The notes below the pieces were generated by a model, which ran no database searches, was not told the DNA's origin, and saw only the letters and a list, made by a program, of their open reading frames with translations. This document shows positions 55,817 through 64,000 of a DNA stretch of 64,000 nt, one piece after another. The translations under genes and the position numbers were made by a program. The stretch lies in the NCBI GenBank assembly GCA_020831805.1, contig JAFIFX010000003.1, forward strand, positions 1 through 64,000. The letters run 5' to 3'. Positions within the stretch are counted from its first letter, which is position 1. Each line of letters opens with the position of its first letter. The DNA is from Planctomycetota bacterium. GTDB taxonomy: Bacteria; Planctomycetota; Phycisphaerae; Phycisphaerales; UBA1924.

Positions 55817-56386
55817 ATGGAACAGGACGACAGGAACTTGCTCCGCAGGACCCACAAGGGTCACGAGGCATCCGCCCGGCTGCTGTGGCAACGCCACGCC
55901 GGGTGGATGTCCTCGTATGCGGGCGCTCTGGTCGGCATGAGCGGCCCGGTGCGTCCGGAGGATGTGGTCCAGGGTGTGTTCCTCCACATCCTCGAACTCG
56001 ACCGGGCGACCGTCCGGGGCGTGCGGGAGGTCCGTCCCTGGCTGGCCTGCCTCGTCAGGCGACAGGCGCTCAACGAACTCCGGACGGCCCGGCGGCGAGA
56101 CAAACGCGAACGCGCCCGTCTCCGGTCTCCCGAACGCGACCCCCCCGAGCACGACGACGAGGTGCAGGCCGCGGTGGCCAGGCTGTCCAGACGCCACCGC
56201 GAGATCCTGCACCTGCGCCTCGCGTTGGGCCTGACCGTCGATCAGGCGGCCGAAACGCTCGGCGTGCCCCGGGGGACCATCGCCAGCCGGCAGCACGCGG
56301 CCGTCACAGCGCTCCGGTCGATCCTCGCCTTCCCGGACCCGTCCACCCCCCCAGACCGCGGAGGTGCCGTCCATGTCAGCGCCTGA
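55817..56386 (+). CDS. ECF-type RNA polymerase sigma factor
   Basis: A 189-residue sigma-70 family protein of ECF size. Region 2 (ASARLLWQRHAGWMSSYAGA through RPEDVVQGVFLHILELD) and region 4 (LSRRHREILHLRLALGLTVD, QAAETLGVPRGTIASRQHAA with a helix-turn-helix) are clear; sigma 3 is missing, as in all ECFs. It would direct polymerase to stress or envelope promoters. The next gene overlaps its end by 14 bp and has one membrane segment, so it is the likely anti-sigma factor. Confidence 0.9.
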   Translation: MEQDDRNLLRRTHKGHEASARLLWQRHAGWMSSYAGALVGMSGPVRPEDVVQGVFLHILELDRATVRGVREVRPWLACLVRRQALNELRTARRRDKRERARLRSPERDPPEHDDEVQAAVARLSRRHREILHLRLALGLTVDQAAETLGVPRGTIASRQHAAVTALRSILAFPDPSTPPDRGGAVHVSA

Positions 56387-56777
56387 ACATCGACTCCTCG
56401 CCGAACGATTGAGCGACTCCGAGCCCGGGCCGGAGATCCCGGCCGAGTTTCTGAACGCCGTTCGGGCCCGCAGGAGGGCCGTGGTGCGGGCACGCACCGC
56501 ACGGATGGGCGGCGTCGGGGCTGCCGCGGCGATCGGGCTGGTCGTCTGGATCAACGCGCCGCGTTCCGGCCAGCCCGGGCCGGAGGTGGTCCCACCGATC
56601 CGATCGGGCGTGGTCGCTACCGCCGGCACGGCGTCCGACCAGAGCCTCGGGGCGATGCAACGCGACTGGGCGACCACTGGGCAGCTCCCGGTGCTCACGC
56701 GAACACGCTCCGGGCGGCCTGACTCCGAGACGCTCCGTTTCGGCGACGCGCGGCTGATGGTCTCAACCGACGGCTGA
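56373..56777 (+). CDS. single-span membrane protein, probable anti-sigma factor
   Basis: A 134-residue protein: ~45 cytoplasmic residues rich in Glu and Arg, one membrane helix (MGGVGAAAAIGLVVWIN) and a ~75-residue exported tail. No zinc-binding HxxxCxxC is present, so it is not a ZAS-type factor. Because it overlaps the sigma-factor gene (14 bp; ATG 56373, or GTG 56364) and has the right topology, it is likely the cognate regulator. Its 3' end overlaps the convergent SRPBCC gene by 15 bp. Confidence 0.65.
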   Translation: MSAPEHRLLAERLSDSEPGPEIPAEFLNAVRARRRAVVRARTARMGGVGAAAAIGLVVWINAPRSGQPGPEVVPPIRSGVVATAGTASDQSLGAMQRDWATTGQLPVLTRTRSGRPDSETLRFGDARLMVSTDG

Positions 56778-57254
56778 ACCGTCCGATGAGTCCGGTGTCT
56801 CGCAGGCCTTCCGGGTCACTTCGTGCCGGTACCCGAACATCCGTTCGAGCTTGCGCCGGGTCATCGCTCCGCCGAAGAGCTTCCCGAGCGGGCCGAGCGG
56901 CAGTTGGTACTCGATCCGATCGTCCAGCCAGCAGGCGCCGGGTCCGTCGGCCTCGACGAGGTGCCGGTGCGTCCATCGCTTGAACGGCCCGGAGACCTGC
57001 GTGTCCGTGAACTCACCGCCCTCAAGACCTCGGTCCACAAACCCGTGGTGCTCGGCCACCCAGCGGAGCTTCAGGGGGCCGTTGCGGATCACGAGGACCG
57101 CCCGAGCCCCGTCACCAAGGCTTTCGGGGCGCTGCTCGATCGTGACCTTCTCCCACGGGGGGATCAGTTCGTTGAGCGTACCGGGTCGTTGGTGCCACGC
57201 GAACACCTCCGAAGCCGGGGCCACGATCCGTGTTCGTTTGTGAAAAACCGGCAT
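56763..57254 (-). CDS. SRPBCC-fold (ligand-binding) protein
   Basis: A 163-residue protein of the START/Bet v1-like cyclase/dehydrase group: FHKRTRIVAPASEVFAWHQR start, FTDTQVSGPFKRWTHRHLVE in the middle and GKLFGGAMTRRKLERMFGYR in the final helix, the pattern of the YfcH-N-terminal/oligoketide-cyclase-like domain. Such proteins bind a hydrophobic ligand; the substrate is unknown. It converges on the anti-sigma candidate with an overlap of 15 bp and stands alone. Confidence 0.8.
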   Translation of the reverse strand: MPVFHKRTRIVAPASEVFAWHQRPGTLNELIPPWEKVTIEQRPESLGDGARAVLVIRNGPLKLRWVAEHHGFVDRGLEGGEFTDTQVSGPFKRWTHRHLVEADGPGACWLDDRIEYQLPLGPLGKLFGGAMTRRKLERMFGYRHEVTRKACETPDSSDGSAVG

Positions 57255-57314
57255 CGAGGACAGTATGCGAAGGAGACCGGCCGGACATGGATCAGCTTGG
57301 GCATTGCCCGGGCG

Positions 57315-58142
57315 TCACGCGTCCGGGGTGCAGGTTCTGCATGGCTCGTGGGTGGAGCGAACGCTGTCCCGCCGCACGCGCGTGCGTGTCGAGGTCAGGT
57401 GGGAGCAATCCTCCCGGTGGTACCGCGTTCCGGACCGCGTGATCCAGACCCACACGGCATCGCGGGCCGGTTCCGTGCGGGGCGGTGTTTCCGCGTCCGC
57501 AGGCCCGGTTTGCGGAGGCGCTTCGGTCCGCGTTGGTGGCGGCGTCCGCGGTGGTTGCGGCGCCTGGACGACTTCTTCCGGGACATGGTTCGGATCCCAC
57601 AGCCCGCGTCGCAGTTCCCTTGCCCGGTGCTCGTAGTGCCGCAGGATCTCCTCGTAGGGCTCGCCGACCCGGGCCGACACACGCCCGTAGCCCTGCCGCA
57701 CGATCTCCAGGTCCACGAACATCATGTCCGGCAGGCGGAAGACATACGCGCGCCGACGCCCGAGCGGGTCCGTCGCGCCCGGCTGCGGCTCGAAGAGCAG
57801 CACCCGTTCGCCGAGCAGCATGTTGGTCAGAAAGCGGCGGGATTCGACCGCGTAGGGGCGTTGCTGCTCGGCTCGCTCGATCCAGTCCGGCGCGTTCGCG
57901 CCGAGGATCTCGACCCGGTGGACATCGGCCTCGATCCGCACGGTAATGCTGTCGCCGTCCTGCACGCTCAGCACCGTCGCCAGGGACGATCGCGTCATGT
58001 CCGGAGCGACGAGCGCCGGCGCATCGTCGTCCTGTCCGAACGCGGGCGGGTCCGACGGCGCGACCAGACCCGCGGTCAGCGCGGGGACAACCAGCAGCAT
58101 CAGGGTGTAGAAAAGGCGACACACGGATTCAGACCCACACAT
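57315..58142 (-). CDS. exported thermonuclease-like protein with C-terminal Cys/His motif
   Basis: A 275-residue protein: signal or anchor helix (LMLLVVPALTAGLVAP), staphylococcal-nuclease (OB) fold ~50-165 with VQDGDSITVRIEADVHRVEI, ANAPDW and FEPQPGATDPLGRRRAYVF, a Pro/Thr-rich linker, and a C-terminal YHREDCSHL...PCRTCTP motif like the Ada-type metal site seen behind many bacterial SNase domains. Catalytic Asp/Arg of the fold appear partly changed, so nuclease activity is unsure. ATG 58142 overlaps the upstream gene by 14 bp; ATG 58100 is an alternative. Confidence 0.78.
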   Translation of the reverse strand: MCGSESVCRLFYTLMLLVVPALTAGLVAPSDPPAFGQDDDAPALVAPDMTRSSLATVLSVQDGDSITVRIEADVHRVEILGANAPDWIERAEQQRPYAVESRRFLTNMLLGERVLLFEPQPGATDPLGRRRAYVFRLPDMMFVDLEIVRQGYGRVSARVGEPYEEILRHYEHRARELRRGLWDPNHVPEEVVQAPQPPRTPPPTRTEAPPQTGPADAETPPRTEPARDAVWVWITRSGTRYHREDCSHLTSTRTRVRRDSVRSTHEPCRTCTPDA

Positions 58143-58578
58143 TGACGATCAGATTGGGTTCCTTGAGCTTGCCGCTCCAGGTGCCGATCGAGGTCGTGAC
58201 CATCTTGACCTCGTACTGCGGGTGAGCGTCGAGCCACTCGTTGATCTGCTGGTCCAGAAACTCCAGCGAGTCGCCGGTCAGGCGGCAGTGAAAACTCTTG
58301 ACATGGATCGCCCCGGACCCGGTCACATTCGGCGTGCGGGTCCATTTGTCCTCGTGACGCCCGGAGCCCAGTTTCTGCTCGAAGGTGCGGATCTTGCTCG
58401 CCCCGCCGTCTTGTCCCTTGGACACCACCGGCACGGGTTCGTCGCCCAGATCGATCGGCAGGGTGTCGTCGAGCGAGGGATCTGGTTCTTTGTCCCGGTC
58501 CGGTTTGCGGCGGTCCCGGTCGGAATCACCGCCCGAATAGCCGGGTGGAAGGGGGTCTCGGAGGATGGGCGGCATCAT
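58129..58578 (-). CDS. hypothetical protein with a conserved-looking C-terminal domain
   Basis: A 149-residue soluble protein. The N-terminal half is Pro/Asp/Arg-rich and disordered; the C-terminal ~55 residues form a compact alpha/beta unit (VKSFHCRLTGDSLEFLDQQI, NEWLDAHPQYEVKMVTTSIG, ending PNLIVNVWV). I have the impression that such units recur in Phycisphaerae but cannot name a family. It overlaps the thermonuclease-like gene by 14 bp. Its start (two adjacent ATGs) is 68 bp from the next gene's end. Confidence 0.65.
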   Translation of the reverse strand: MMPPILRDPLPPGYSGGDSDRDRRKPDRDKEPDPSLDDTLPIDLGDEPVPVVSKGQDGGASKIRTFEQKLGSGRHEDKWTRTPNVTGSGAIHVKSFHCRLTGDSLEFLDQQINEWLDAHPQYEVKMVTTSIGTWSGKLKEPNLIVNVWV

Positions 58579-58646
58579 GCGGCTCCTGTGACTCCGGCGG
58601 AGGGCCGGAGCCTGAACATATCACAAACCGATGCCCGCGTCGAGGC

Positions 58647-59021
58647 CTAATCCTCGGCCAACTCGAAAAGCCAGCCGCCCTCCCCACCCATTTTCCCCGC
58701 GTACCGGGCGATTCTGCCCGAATCCCACACCACCCGGATCCGGACCGCCGCCTCGGTCGCGGCCTCCCACTCGACCCGCCCCGCGGCCAGGCGACGCACC
58801 CAGCCCCGTCCCCCGGAAACCTCCCCTTCGAACGCGAGATAGGCCGTCCGGTGCGCCCCGATCCGCAGGCCGGTGAAGGCCCTGTCCGCCCGGTCCGGCC
58901 GGACATCGGTCCTCCAGGTCGCGAGCCGGCGCTCCCCGCGGATGGAAGGATCTTCGATCATCCAGTCGAAATGTCGGCTCCCGTCTGTGAGCGTGTGTTC
59001 GAGGACAACCGTCCGGTGCAT
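58647..59021 (-). CDS. small protein resembling a LigD-type 3'-phosphoesterase domain
   Basis: A 124-residue protein starting MHRTVVLEHTLTDGSRHFDW, followed by RRLATWRTDV, GLRIGAHRTAYLAFEGEVSG and GWLFELAED. The order [VLEH ... H-x-DWM-x-E ... TWR ... H-R-x-x-YL-x-[FY]-E-G] resembles the phosphoesterase domain of bacterial ligase D (EH...HxDFRLE), in a divergent stand-alone form. It is not next to ligase or Ku genes. The similarity is by eye only. ATG 59021 is chosen, since the extension upstream overlaps the divergent TPR lipoprotein gene. Confidence 0.6.
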   Translation of the reverse strand: MHRTVVLEHTLTDGSRHFDWMIEDPSIRGERRLATWRTDVRPDRADRAFTGLRIGAHRTAYLAFEGEVSGGRGWVRRLAAGRVEWEAATEAAVRIRVVWDSGRIARYAGKMGGEGGWLFELAED

Positions 59022-59075
59022 GTCCAAGGCTATGCGACGGTCTAAAGTTCCACCCAAGCCCGACGGAGCCCCGCC

Positions 59076-59750
59076 ATGCGAAGATTCGCCCTGCTGTTCG
59101 CCTCCATCTGCCTGTTGACCGCGTGCCAGCCCGCGGAGAAGGTCAAGCAGACTTTCGCGCTCAATGAGCTGCAAAACCATGCCGGATTCGCCGAGAGCCA
59201 GGGGGACGACGCGCGGGCGATCGAGCTGTGGACCGAGTTTGTCGAACGCCGCCCGCACGACGCCATGGCCCGCTTCCGCCTCGGTTCGGTCCTGCTCCGG
59301 ACCGGTGATCCCCAGGGCGCATCAGAAAACCTCTGGGTCGCCCACGACCTGAAGCCGGGCCGCATCGATTACCTGGAAACGCTCGCCGAGTCGCTGCACC
59401 AGAGCGGCCAGCGGGACACGCTCTTCCAGCTCCTCCGCGACACCAGAAACGAGGGGGGGCTGGCCGAGGGCCACATGCGCTACGCCACCTATGCCAAGCG
59501 GACGGGCCTGATCGACGAGGCCGAGGAATCCCTGCGGATCGCGGTCGCCCTGGAGGGCACCCGCTCGGACAAGCCGCACCGGATGCTCGCCGCGTTGGCC
59601 CGCCAGACCGGGGATGAGGAAGCCGAGATCGATGCCTGGCGGACGGTCCTCTGGTTCAACACCGCCGACCCGGAGGCCAACCAGCGGCTCCGGGATCTGG
59701 GGGTGATCCCTGGGCCGAGTCTCGCCCGACCCCCGCTCAACGGCGGTTGA
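59076..59750 (+). CDS. TPR-like lipoprotein
   Basis: A 224-residue predicted lipoprotein (ASICLLTAC, lipid Cys17) with four to five helix-turn-helix TPR-like repeats (DDARAIELWTEFVERRPHDA, FRLGSVLLRTGDPQGASEN, IDYLETLAESLHQSGQ, DEAEESLRIAVALEGT) and no enzymatic motif. It probably acts as an envelope adaptor. It is divergent from the small phosphoesterase-like gene and lies 66 bp before the ArsR-methyltransferase gene. Confidence 0.8.
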   Translation: MRRFALLFASICLLTACQPAEKVKQTFALNELQNHAGFAESQGDDARAIELWTEFVERRPHDAMARFRLGSVLLRTGDPQGASENLWVAHDLKPGRIDYLETLAESLHQSGQRDTLFQLLRDTRNEGGLAEGHMRYATYAKRTGLIDEAEESLRIAVALEGTRSDKPHRMLAALARQTGDEEAEIDAWRTVLWFNTADPEANQRLRDLGVIPGPSLARPPLNGG

Positions 59751-59778
59751 AACCGGATTGACCCACTGGCCGAATCGT

Positions 59779-59812
59779 TATATGCTTCCATCCGCATCGG
59801 CGGATGAAGCAT
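59779..59812 (+). promoter_or_regulatory. inverted repeat and -10 before the ArsR-methyltransferase gene
   Basis: ATGCTTCCATCCGC (59782-59795) and GCGGATGAAGCAT (59800-59812) are inverted repeats with one extra base and a 4-nt spacer, four bases before the ATG at 59817. TATATG at 59779-59784 serves as a possible -10 within the left arm. An ArsR-type autoregulatory operator is the natural reading. Confidence 0.6.
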
Positions 59813-59816
59813 CGTG

Positions 59817-60785
59817 ATGGCCACCCGAATCACCTCCAACCCGAACCGAGGCATCACCGAGCGGCTCGCCCAACTCGGCGATCCCGCGCGGGTACGCATG
59901 CTGCGGATTCTCGACCGCGAGGAGCTCGCGGTCGGCGAGTTGGCCAAGGTGCTCCAGGTTCCCCAGAGTTCCGCTTCGCGCCATCTCAAGGTGCTCTCGG
60001 ATGGCGGCTGGCTCCTGCGCAGGCCCTCCGGGCCCGCGACCTACTACCGCGTGGTGCTGGACGATCTGCCGGACGACGCCCGTTCGCTCTGGCTGGCGGT
60101 GCGTGAACATGCTGATTCTGACCCGGAGACCAATCAGGACGACGCCCGGCTGGCCGCCGTGCTCGCGGAGCGCATGGCGGACCCGACCGGGTTTTTCGGG
60201 CGGTACGCCGGTCATTGGGATGATCTCCGGGGTGAGCTGTTCGGCCGGCGATTCACCGACCAGGCGTTGCTCGGGCTGATCGATCCGGCGTGGACCGTCG
60301 CGGATCTCGGCTGCGGCACCGGCAACGCGGCCGAGTTGCTGGCCCCCTGGGTCGATCAGGTGCTGGCCATCGATGCCTCGCCGGAGATGCTCGACGCGGC
60401 CCGGCGCCGGCTTCCTGATGCGGACAATGTCCGGTTGATCCGTGCCGACCTGACCGAGGCGAGCGTCGAGCCGGGCTCGGTCGATGCGGCGGTGTGCCTG
60501 CTGGTGCTGCACCATGTCGACGACCCCGGCGCGGTGCTGTCCCGCATGCGCGAGATGCTCCGAACCGACCGCAACGGGGGTGTCGCCCTCGTGGTCGACA
60601 TCACCGCCCACGACCGGGCCGACTACCGGCACGAGATGGGCCACAAGCACCCTGGCTTCACCCACGACGGTGTCCGATCGATGTTCGAACAGGCCGGGTT
60701 CGGCGATGTGCGTGTGCGCACGCTGCCCCCCGATATCCACGCGTCCGGTCCGGCGCTGTTCGTCGCGACCGGGCGGATCCGCTGA
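59817..60785 (+). CDS. ArsR-family regulator fused to a SAM-dependent methyltransferase
   Basis: A 322-residue fusion: residues ~10-90 are a winged helix (DPARVRMLRILDREELAVGE, VPQSSASRHLKVLSDGGWLL), residues ~120-320 a class I methyltransferase with VADLGCGTGNAAELL (motif I), DASPEMLDAARRR (motif II) and LHHVDDP. Regulators of this build commonly adjoin methionine-cycle genes and are believed to sense SAM or S-adenosylhomocysteine. Here it lies 52 bp before ahcY, with metF further down, and has an inverted repeat at its own start. ATG 59817 (GTG 59814 adjacent). No Cys metal site is visible, so arsenic sensing is unlikely. Confidence 0.9.
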   Translation: MATRITSNPNRGITERLAQLGDPARVRMLRILDREELAVGELAKVLQVPQSSASRHLKVLSDGGWLLRRPSGPATYYRVVLDDLPDDARSLWLAVREHADSDPETNQDDARLAAVLAERMADPTGFFGRYAGHWDDLRGELFGRRFTDQALLGLIDPAWTVADLGCGTGNAAELLAPWVDQVLAIDASPEMLDAARRRLPDADNVRLIRADLTEASVEPGSVDAAVCLLVLHHVDDPGAVLSRMREMLRTDRNGGVALVVDITAHDRADYRHEMGHKHPGFTHDGVRSMFEQAGFGDVRVRTLPPDIHASGPALFVATGRIR

Positions 60786-60837
60786 CTGATTCAATGAACT
60801 TGACTGGCCGCGGAGGACGCGGTCGAAGGGAGTGACA

Positions 60838-62328
<1,491 letters not shown>

Positions 62329-62397
62329 TCCCACAAGCCCCAGCGTGCGGGGCGACGAACATGCCGCGGGGCGTCGAGAGGCGTCCCGCGGCGTTGC

Positions 62398-63567
62398 ATG
62401 ATCGGCAGCCTTGAAACCTGGCGTTGGTCGGTCGGCGAGGACGCGGCCCCGCTGCGCGAGCGGCTCGCGCCGGGCATGAGCCCCGGCGCGATGGCGCGCC
62501 TGCGCGACCGCTGGACGCCCGAGCAGATCGGCGTATGCGCCGAGCTGGCCGAGGCCAGGGCGAAGGCCACCGCCAAGTTTCCCGGGCGTGCGTCGGATCT
62601 GGCCGCCGACCGGGCGGGGGTCGAGATGGCCAGTTCATCCGCCGCCGCACGGCACAAGGCCGAACGGATCGTCCGTCTCCTCGGCGACGAGGCCCGGGTG
62701 CTCGATGCCTGCTGCGGCATTGGGGGCGACGCCATGGGCATGGCCGGGGCCGGCCTGCGTGTCACCGCGATCGATACCGACGAGCGGCGTGCGTGGATGG
62801 CCGGCCACAACGCGGGCTGCGGATCGGCCTGCGCCGATGTGCTCGCGGTGGACATTGACGGGTACGACGCGGTCCACGCCGACCCGGCCCGGCGTGCCGC
62901 AGGTCTGGGTGGGGCGCGGACGAGGGACGGGGACCGCTTCGATCCGCCGCTGGGCGATCTGTTCGACGCCATCGGCGACACGCCCTCGGCGATCAAGCTC
63001 CATCCCGGCGTGGATTCCGAGGCGTTGCCGGAGGGCGAGCTTGAGATCATCTCGGAATCCGGCCGGCTCACCCAGGCGGTGCTGTGGACCGGGCCACTGG
63101 CCGCGTCGCCGCGACGGGCCACCCTGCTGCACCACGACGCCCCCCCCGTCAGCCTCGCGGGCGTCGTCGACCGGCCCGATGACGCGAACGAGATCGACGC
63201 CTGGATCCACACCTTCGACCCCGCGGTCGAGCGGGCCGATCTGGTGGGACACCTGGCCCGCGAGACCGGGCTGCTGCCGGTGCATCCCGGTGTCGGCCTG
63301 CTGACGGGGCCCGAGCCGATCGGGTCCGTTTGGCTGCGGGCGTTCCGGGTCGTGGAGTCGATGCCCTGGAACTTCAAGCAGGTCCGCCGGCGACTGCGGG
63401 ATCTCGACGCCGGCGAGGTCACCGTCAAGACGCGGGGCGGCCTGGTCGACCCGGACCGCCTGGCGCGGGACCTCCGCGGCGGCGGGGACCGGGTTCTGAC
63501 CCTCTTCGCGCTGCGCTTCGGTGACCGGCCGATGGCGATCATCACACAACGGGAGCCCGCGACATGA
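62398..63567 (+). CDS. class I methyltransferase with THUMP-like C-terminal domain
   Basis: A 389-residue protein. A central Rossmann methyltransferase with VLDACCGIGGDAMGMAGAG (motif I), AIDTDERRAWM (motif II), HADPARRAAGLGGAR (DPxR catalytic-type motif) is followed by a THUMP-like C-terminal domain (WNFKQVRRRLRDLDAGEVTV, KTRGG). Such proteins occur widely in planctomycetes and actinobacteria; an RNA substrate is suspected. It uses the SAM cycle served by its neighbours and overlaps metF as ATGA. Confidence 0.85.
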   Translation: MIGSLETWRWSVGEDAAPLRERLAPGMSPGAMARLRDRWTPEQIGVCAELAEARAKATAKFPGRASDLAADRAGVEMASSSAAARHKAERIVRLLGDEARVLDACCGIGGDAMGMAGAGLRVTAIDTDERRAWMAGHNAGCGSACADVLAVDIDGYDAVHADPARRAAGLGGARTRDGDRFDPPLGDLFDAIGDTPSAIKLHPGVDSEALPEGELEIISESGRLTQAVLWTGPLAASPRRATLLHHDAPPVSLAGVVDRPDDANEIDAWIHTFDPAVERADLVGHLARETGLLPVHPGVGLLTGPEPIGSVWLRAFRVVESMPWNFKQVRRRLRDLDAGEVTVKTRGGLVDPDRLARDLRGGGDRVLTLFALRFGDRPMAIITQREPAT

Positions 63568-64000
63568 ACGCGACACCCGATCCCACCACCGGCGCGACGC
63601 CCGATCAGCCCGCGGGGGCCCGGCCGGCCACGCCCGGGATGCACATCGCGGACATCTTCAAGCTGTCCCCCACCACCTTCTCGTTCGAGTTCTTCCCGCC
63701 GCGGTCGGAAGAACAGGCCGAGAAGCTGTACGAGCACATGCTGCGGCTGGAACAGCTCCGCCCGACCTTCGTGTCCGTGACTTACGGCGCGGGCGGGACG
63801 ACCCGAGAGCTGACGCGTGACCTCGTGCTCCGGGTCAAGGAGCGCACCACCCTCGCCCCGATGCCGCACCTGACCTGCGTCAAGCAGTCCGAGGGTGAGC
63901 TGAGCGAGCTGATCGGGGCCTACGCCGCGCACGGCGTCGCGAACATTCTTGCGCTCCGCGGCGATCCGCCGAACGGCCAGCCGCACGACTGGGGGACCGA
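63564..64000 (+). CDS. metF: 5,10-methylenetetrahydrofolate reductase (partial, runs off the window)
   Basis: The first ~145 residues of a MetF-type TIM barrel: a ~35-residue Pro/Thr-rich leader, then TTFSFEFFPPRSEEQAEKLY, VSVTYGAGGTTRELT and NILALRGDPP, all hallmarks of the family. It reduces methylene- to methyl-tetrahydrofolate for methionine synthesis. The ATG at 63564 overlaps the upstream methyltransferase stop. Together with ahcY and the ArsR-methyltransferase it completes a methyl-cycle operon. The 3' part is missing only because the window ends. Confidence 0.95.
   Translation, partial: MNATPDPTTGATPDQPAGARPATPGMHIADIFKLSPTTFSFEFFPPRSEEQAEKLYEHMLRLEQLRPTFVSVTYGAGGTTRELTRDLVLRVKERTTLAPMPHLTCVKQSEGELSELIGAYAAHGVANILALRGDPPNGQPHDWGT

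Noticed and set aside
62360-62392. Terminator between ahcY and the THUMP-like methyltransferase gene
   Set aside because: The GC-rich stem has wobble pairs and no T-tract, and the genes appear to belong to one operon.

Overview
The window is high-GC DNA (roughly two thirds G+C by eye) from a planctomycete, most likely class Phycisphaerae. The grounds are secreted proteins ending in a short dockerin-like tail (NGDGVLNFFD...), a C-terminal sorting signal of the type PAPSG + hydrophobic stretch + RRRR, H-X9-DG prepilin-like proteins, tRNAs without encoded CCA, and frequent GTG/TTG starts. It reads as a chromosome: almost every gene is housekeeping or catabolic, and no phage or insertion sequence was seen. 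The assignment rests on family knowledge, not on a search.

Layout. 0-5.1 kb: a nitrilase-family amidase, a small Cys-rich orphan beside tRNA-Pro(GGG) and a decayed tRNA-Pro copy, then pyrC translationally coupled to a P1B-type metal ATPase. 5.2-10.6 kb: gap, and on the minus strand the pyruvate dehydrogenase operon pdhA - FlbD-like gene - pdhB - pdhC. 10.9-12.7 kb: a divergent prepilin/membrane-protein pair. 12.8-22.1 kb: a minus-strand leucine/isovalerate-type catabolic operon (carboxyltransferase, HMG-CoA lyase, three enoyl-CoA hydratase paralogues, acyl-CoA dehydrogenase) with three envelope-type genes inside it. 22.3-26.5 kb: fatty-acid desaturase, lipid kinase, map-trpA.

26.6-38.2 kb is the most striking part. 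It looks like an inducible beta-glucan (laminarin-type) utilisation locus: GH1 beta-glucosidase, a secreted beta-sandwich protein, an ABC sugar importer (two permeases and a binding protein, no ATPase), a sortable surface protein, a LacI-family regulator, a prepilin-like protein, a GH-A clan lipoprotein hydrolase and a GH16-CBM6 laminarinase. Six copies of an operator-like element with core AACAGTTAC (one a perfect 19-bp palindrome) occur in pairs in front of its transcription units, and two of them sit directly behind recognisable TTGACA promoters.

38.7-64 kb: tRNA-Ile2(CAT), xthA, an M24 peptidase, gpmA, comB; a two-partner secretion pair (TpsA/TpsB); an EF-hand protein; tRNA-Met; tatA; a folD whose three cyclohydrolase catalytic residues are all changed; a ligA with a compositionally foreign ~50-residue insert just before its active-site lysine; a CYTH protein; an FAD oxidoreductase; an ECF sigma factor with a probable partner; several small planctomycete proteins; and finally an S-adenosylmethionine-cycle operon: ArsR-methyltransferase regulator, ahcY, a THUMP-like methyltransferase and the start of metF, which runs off the window.
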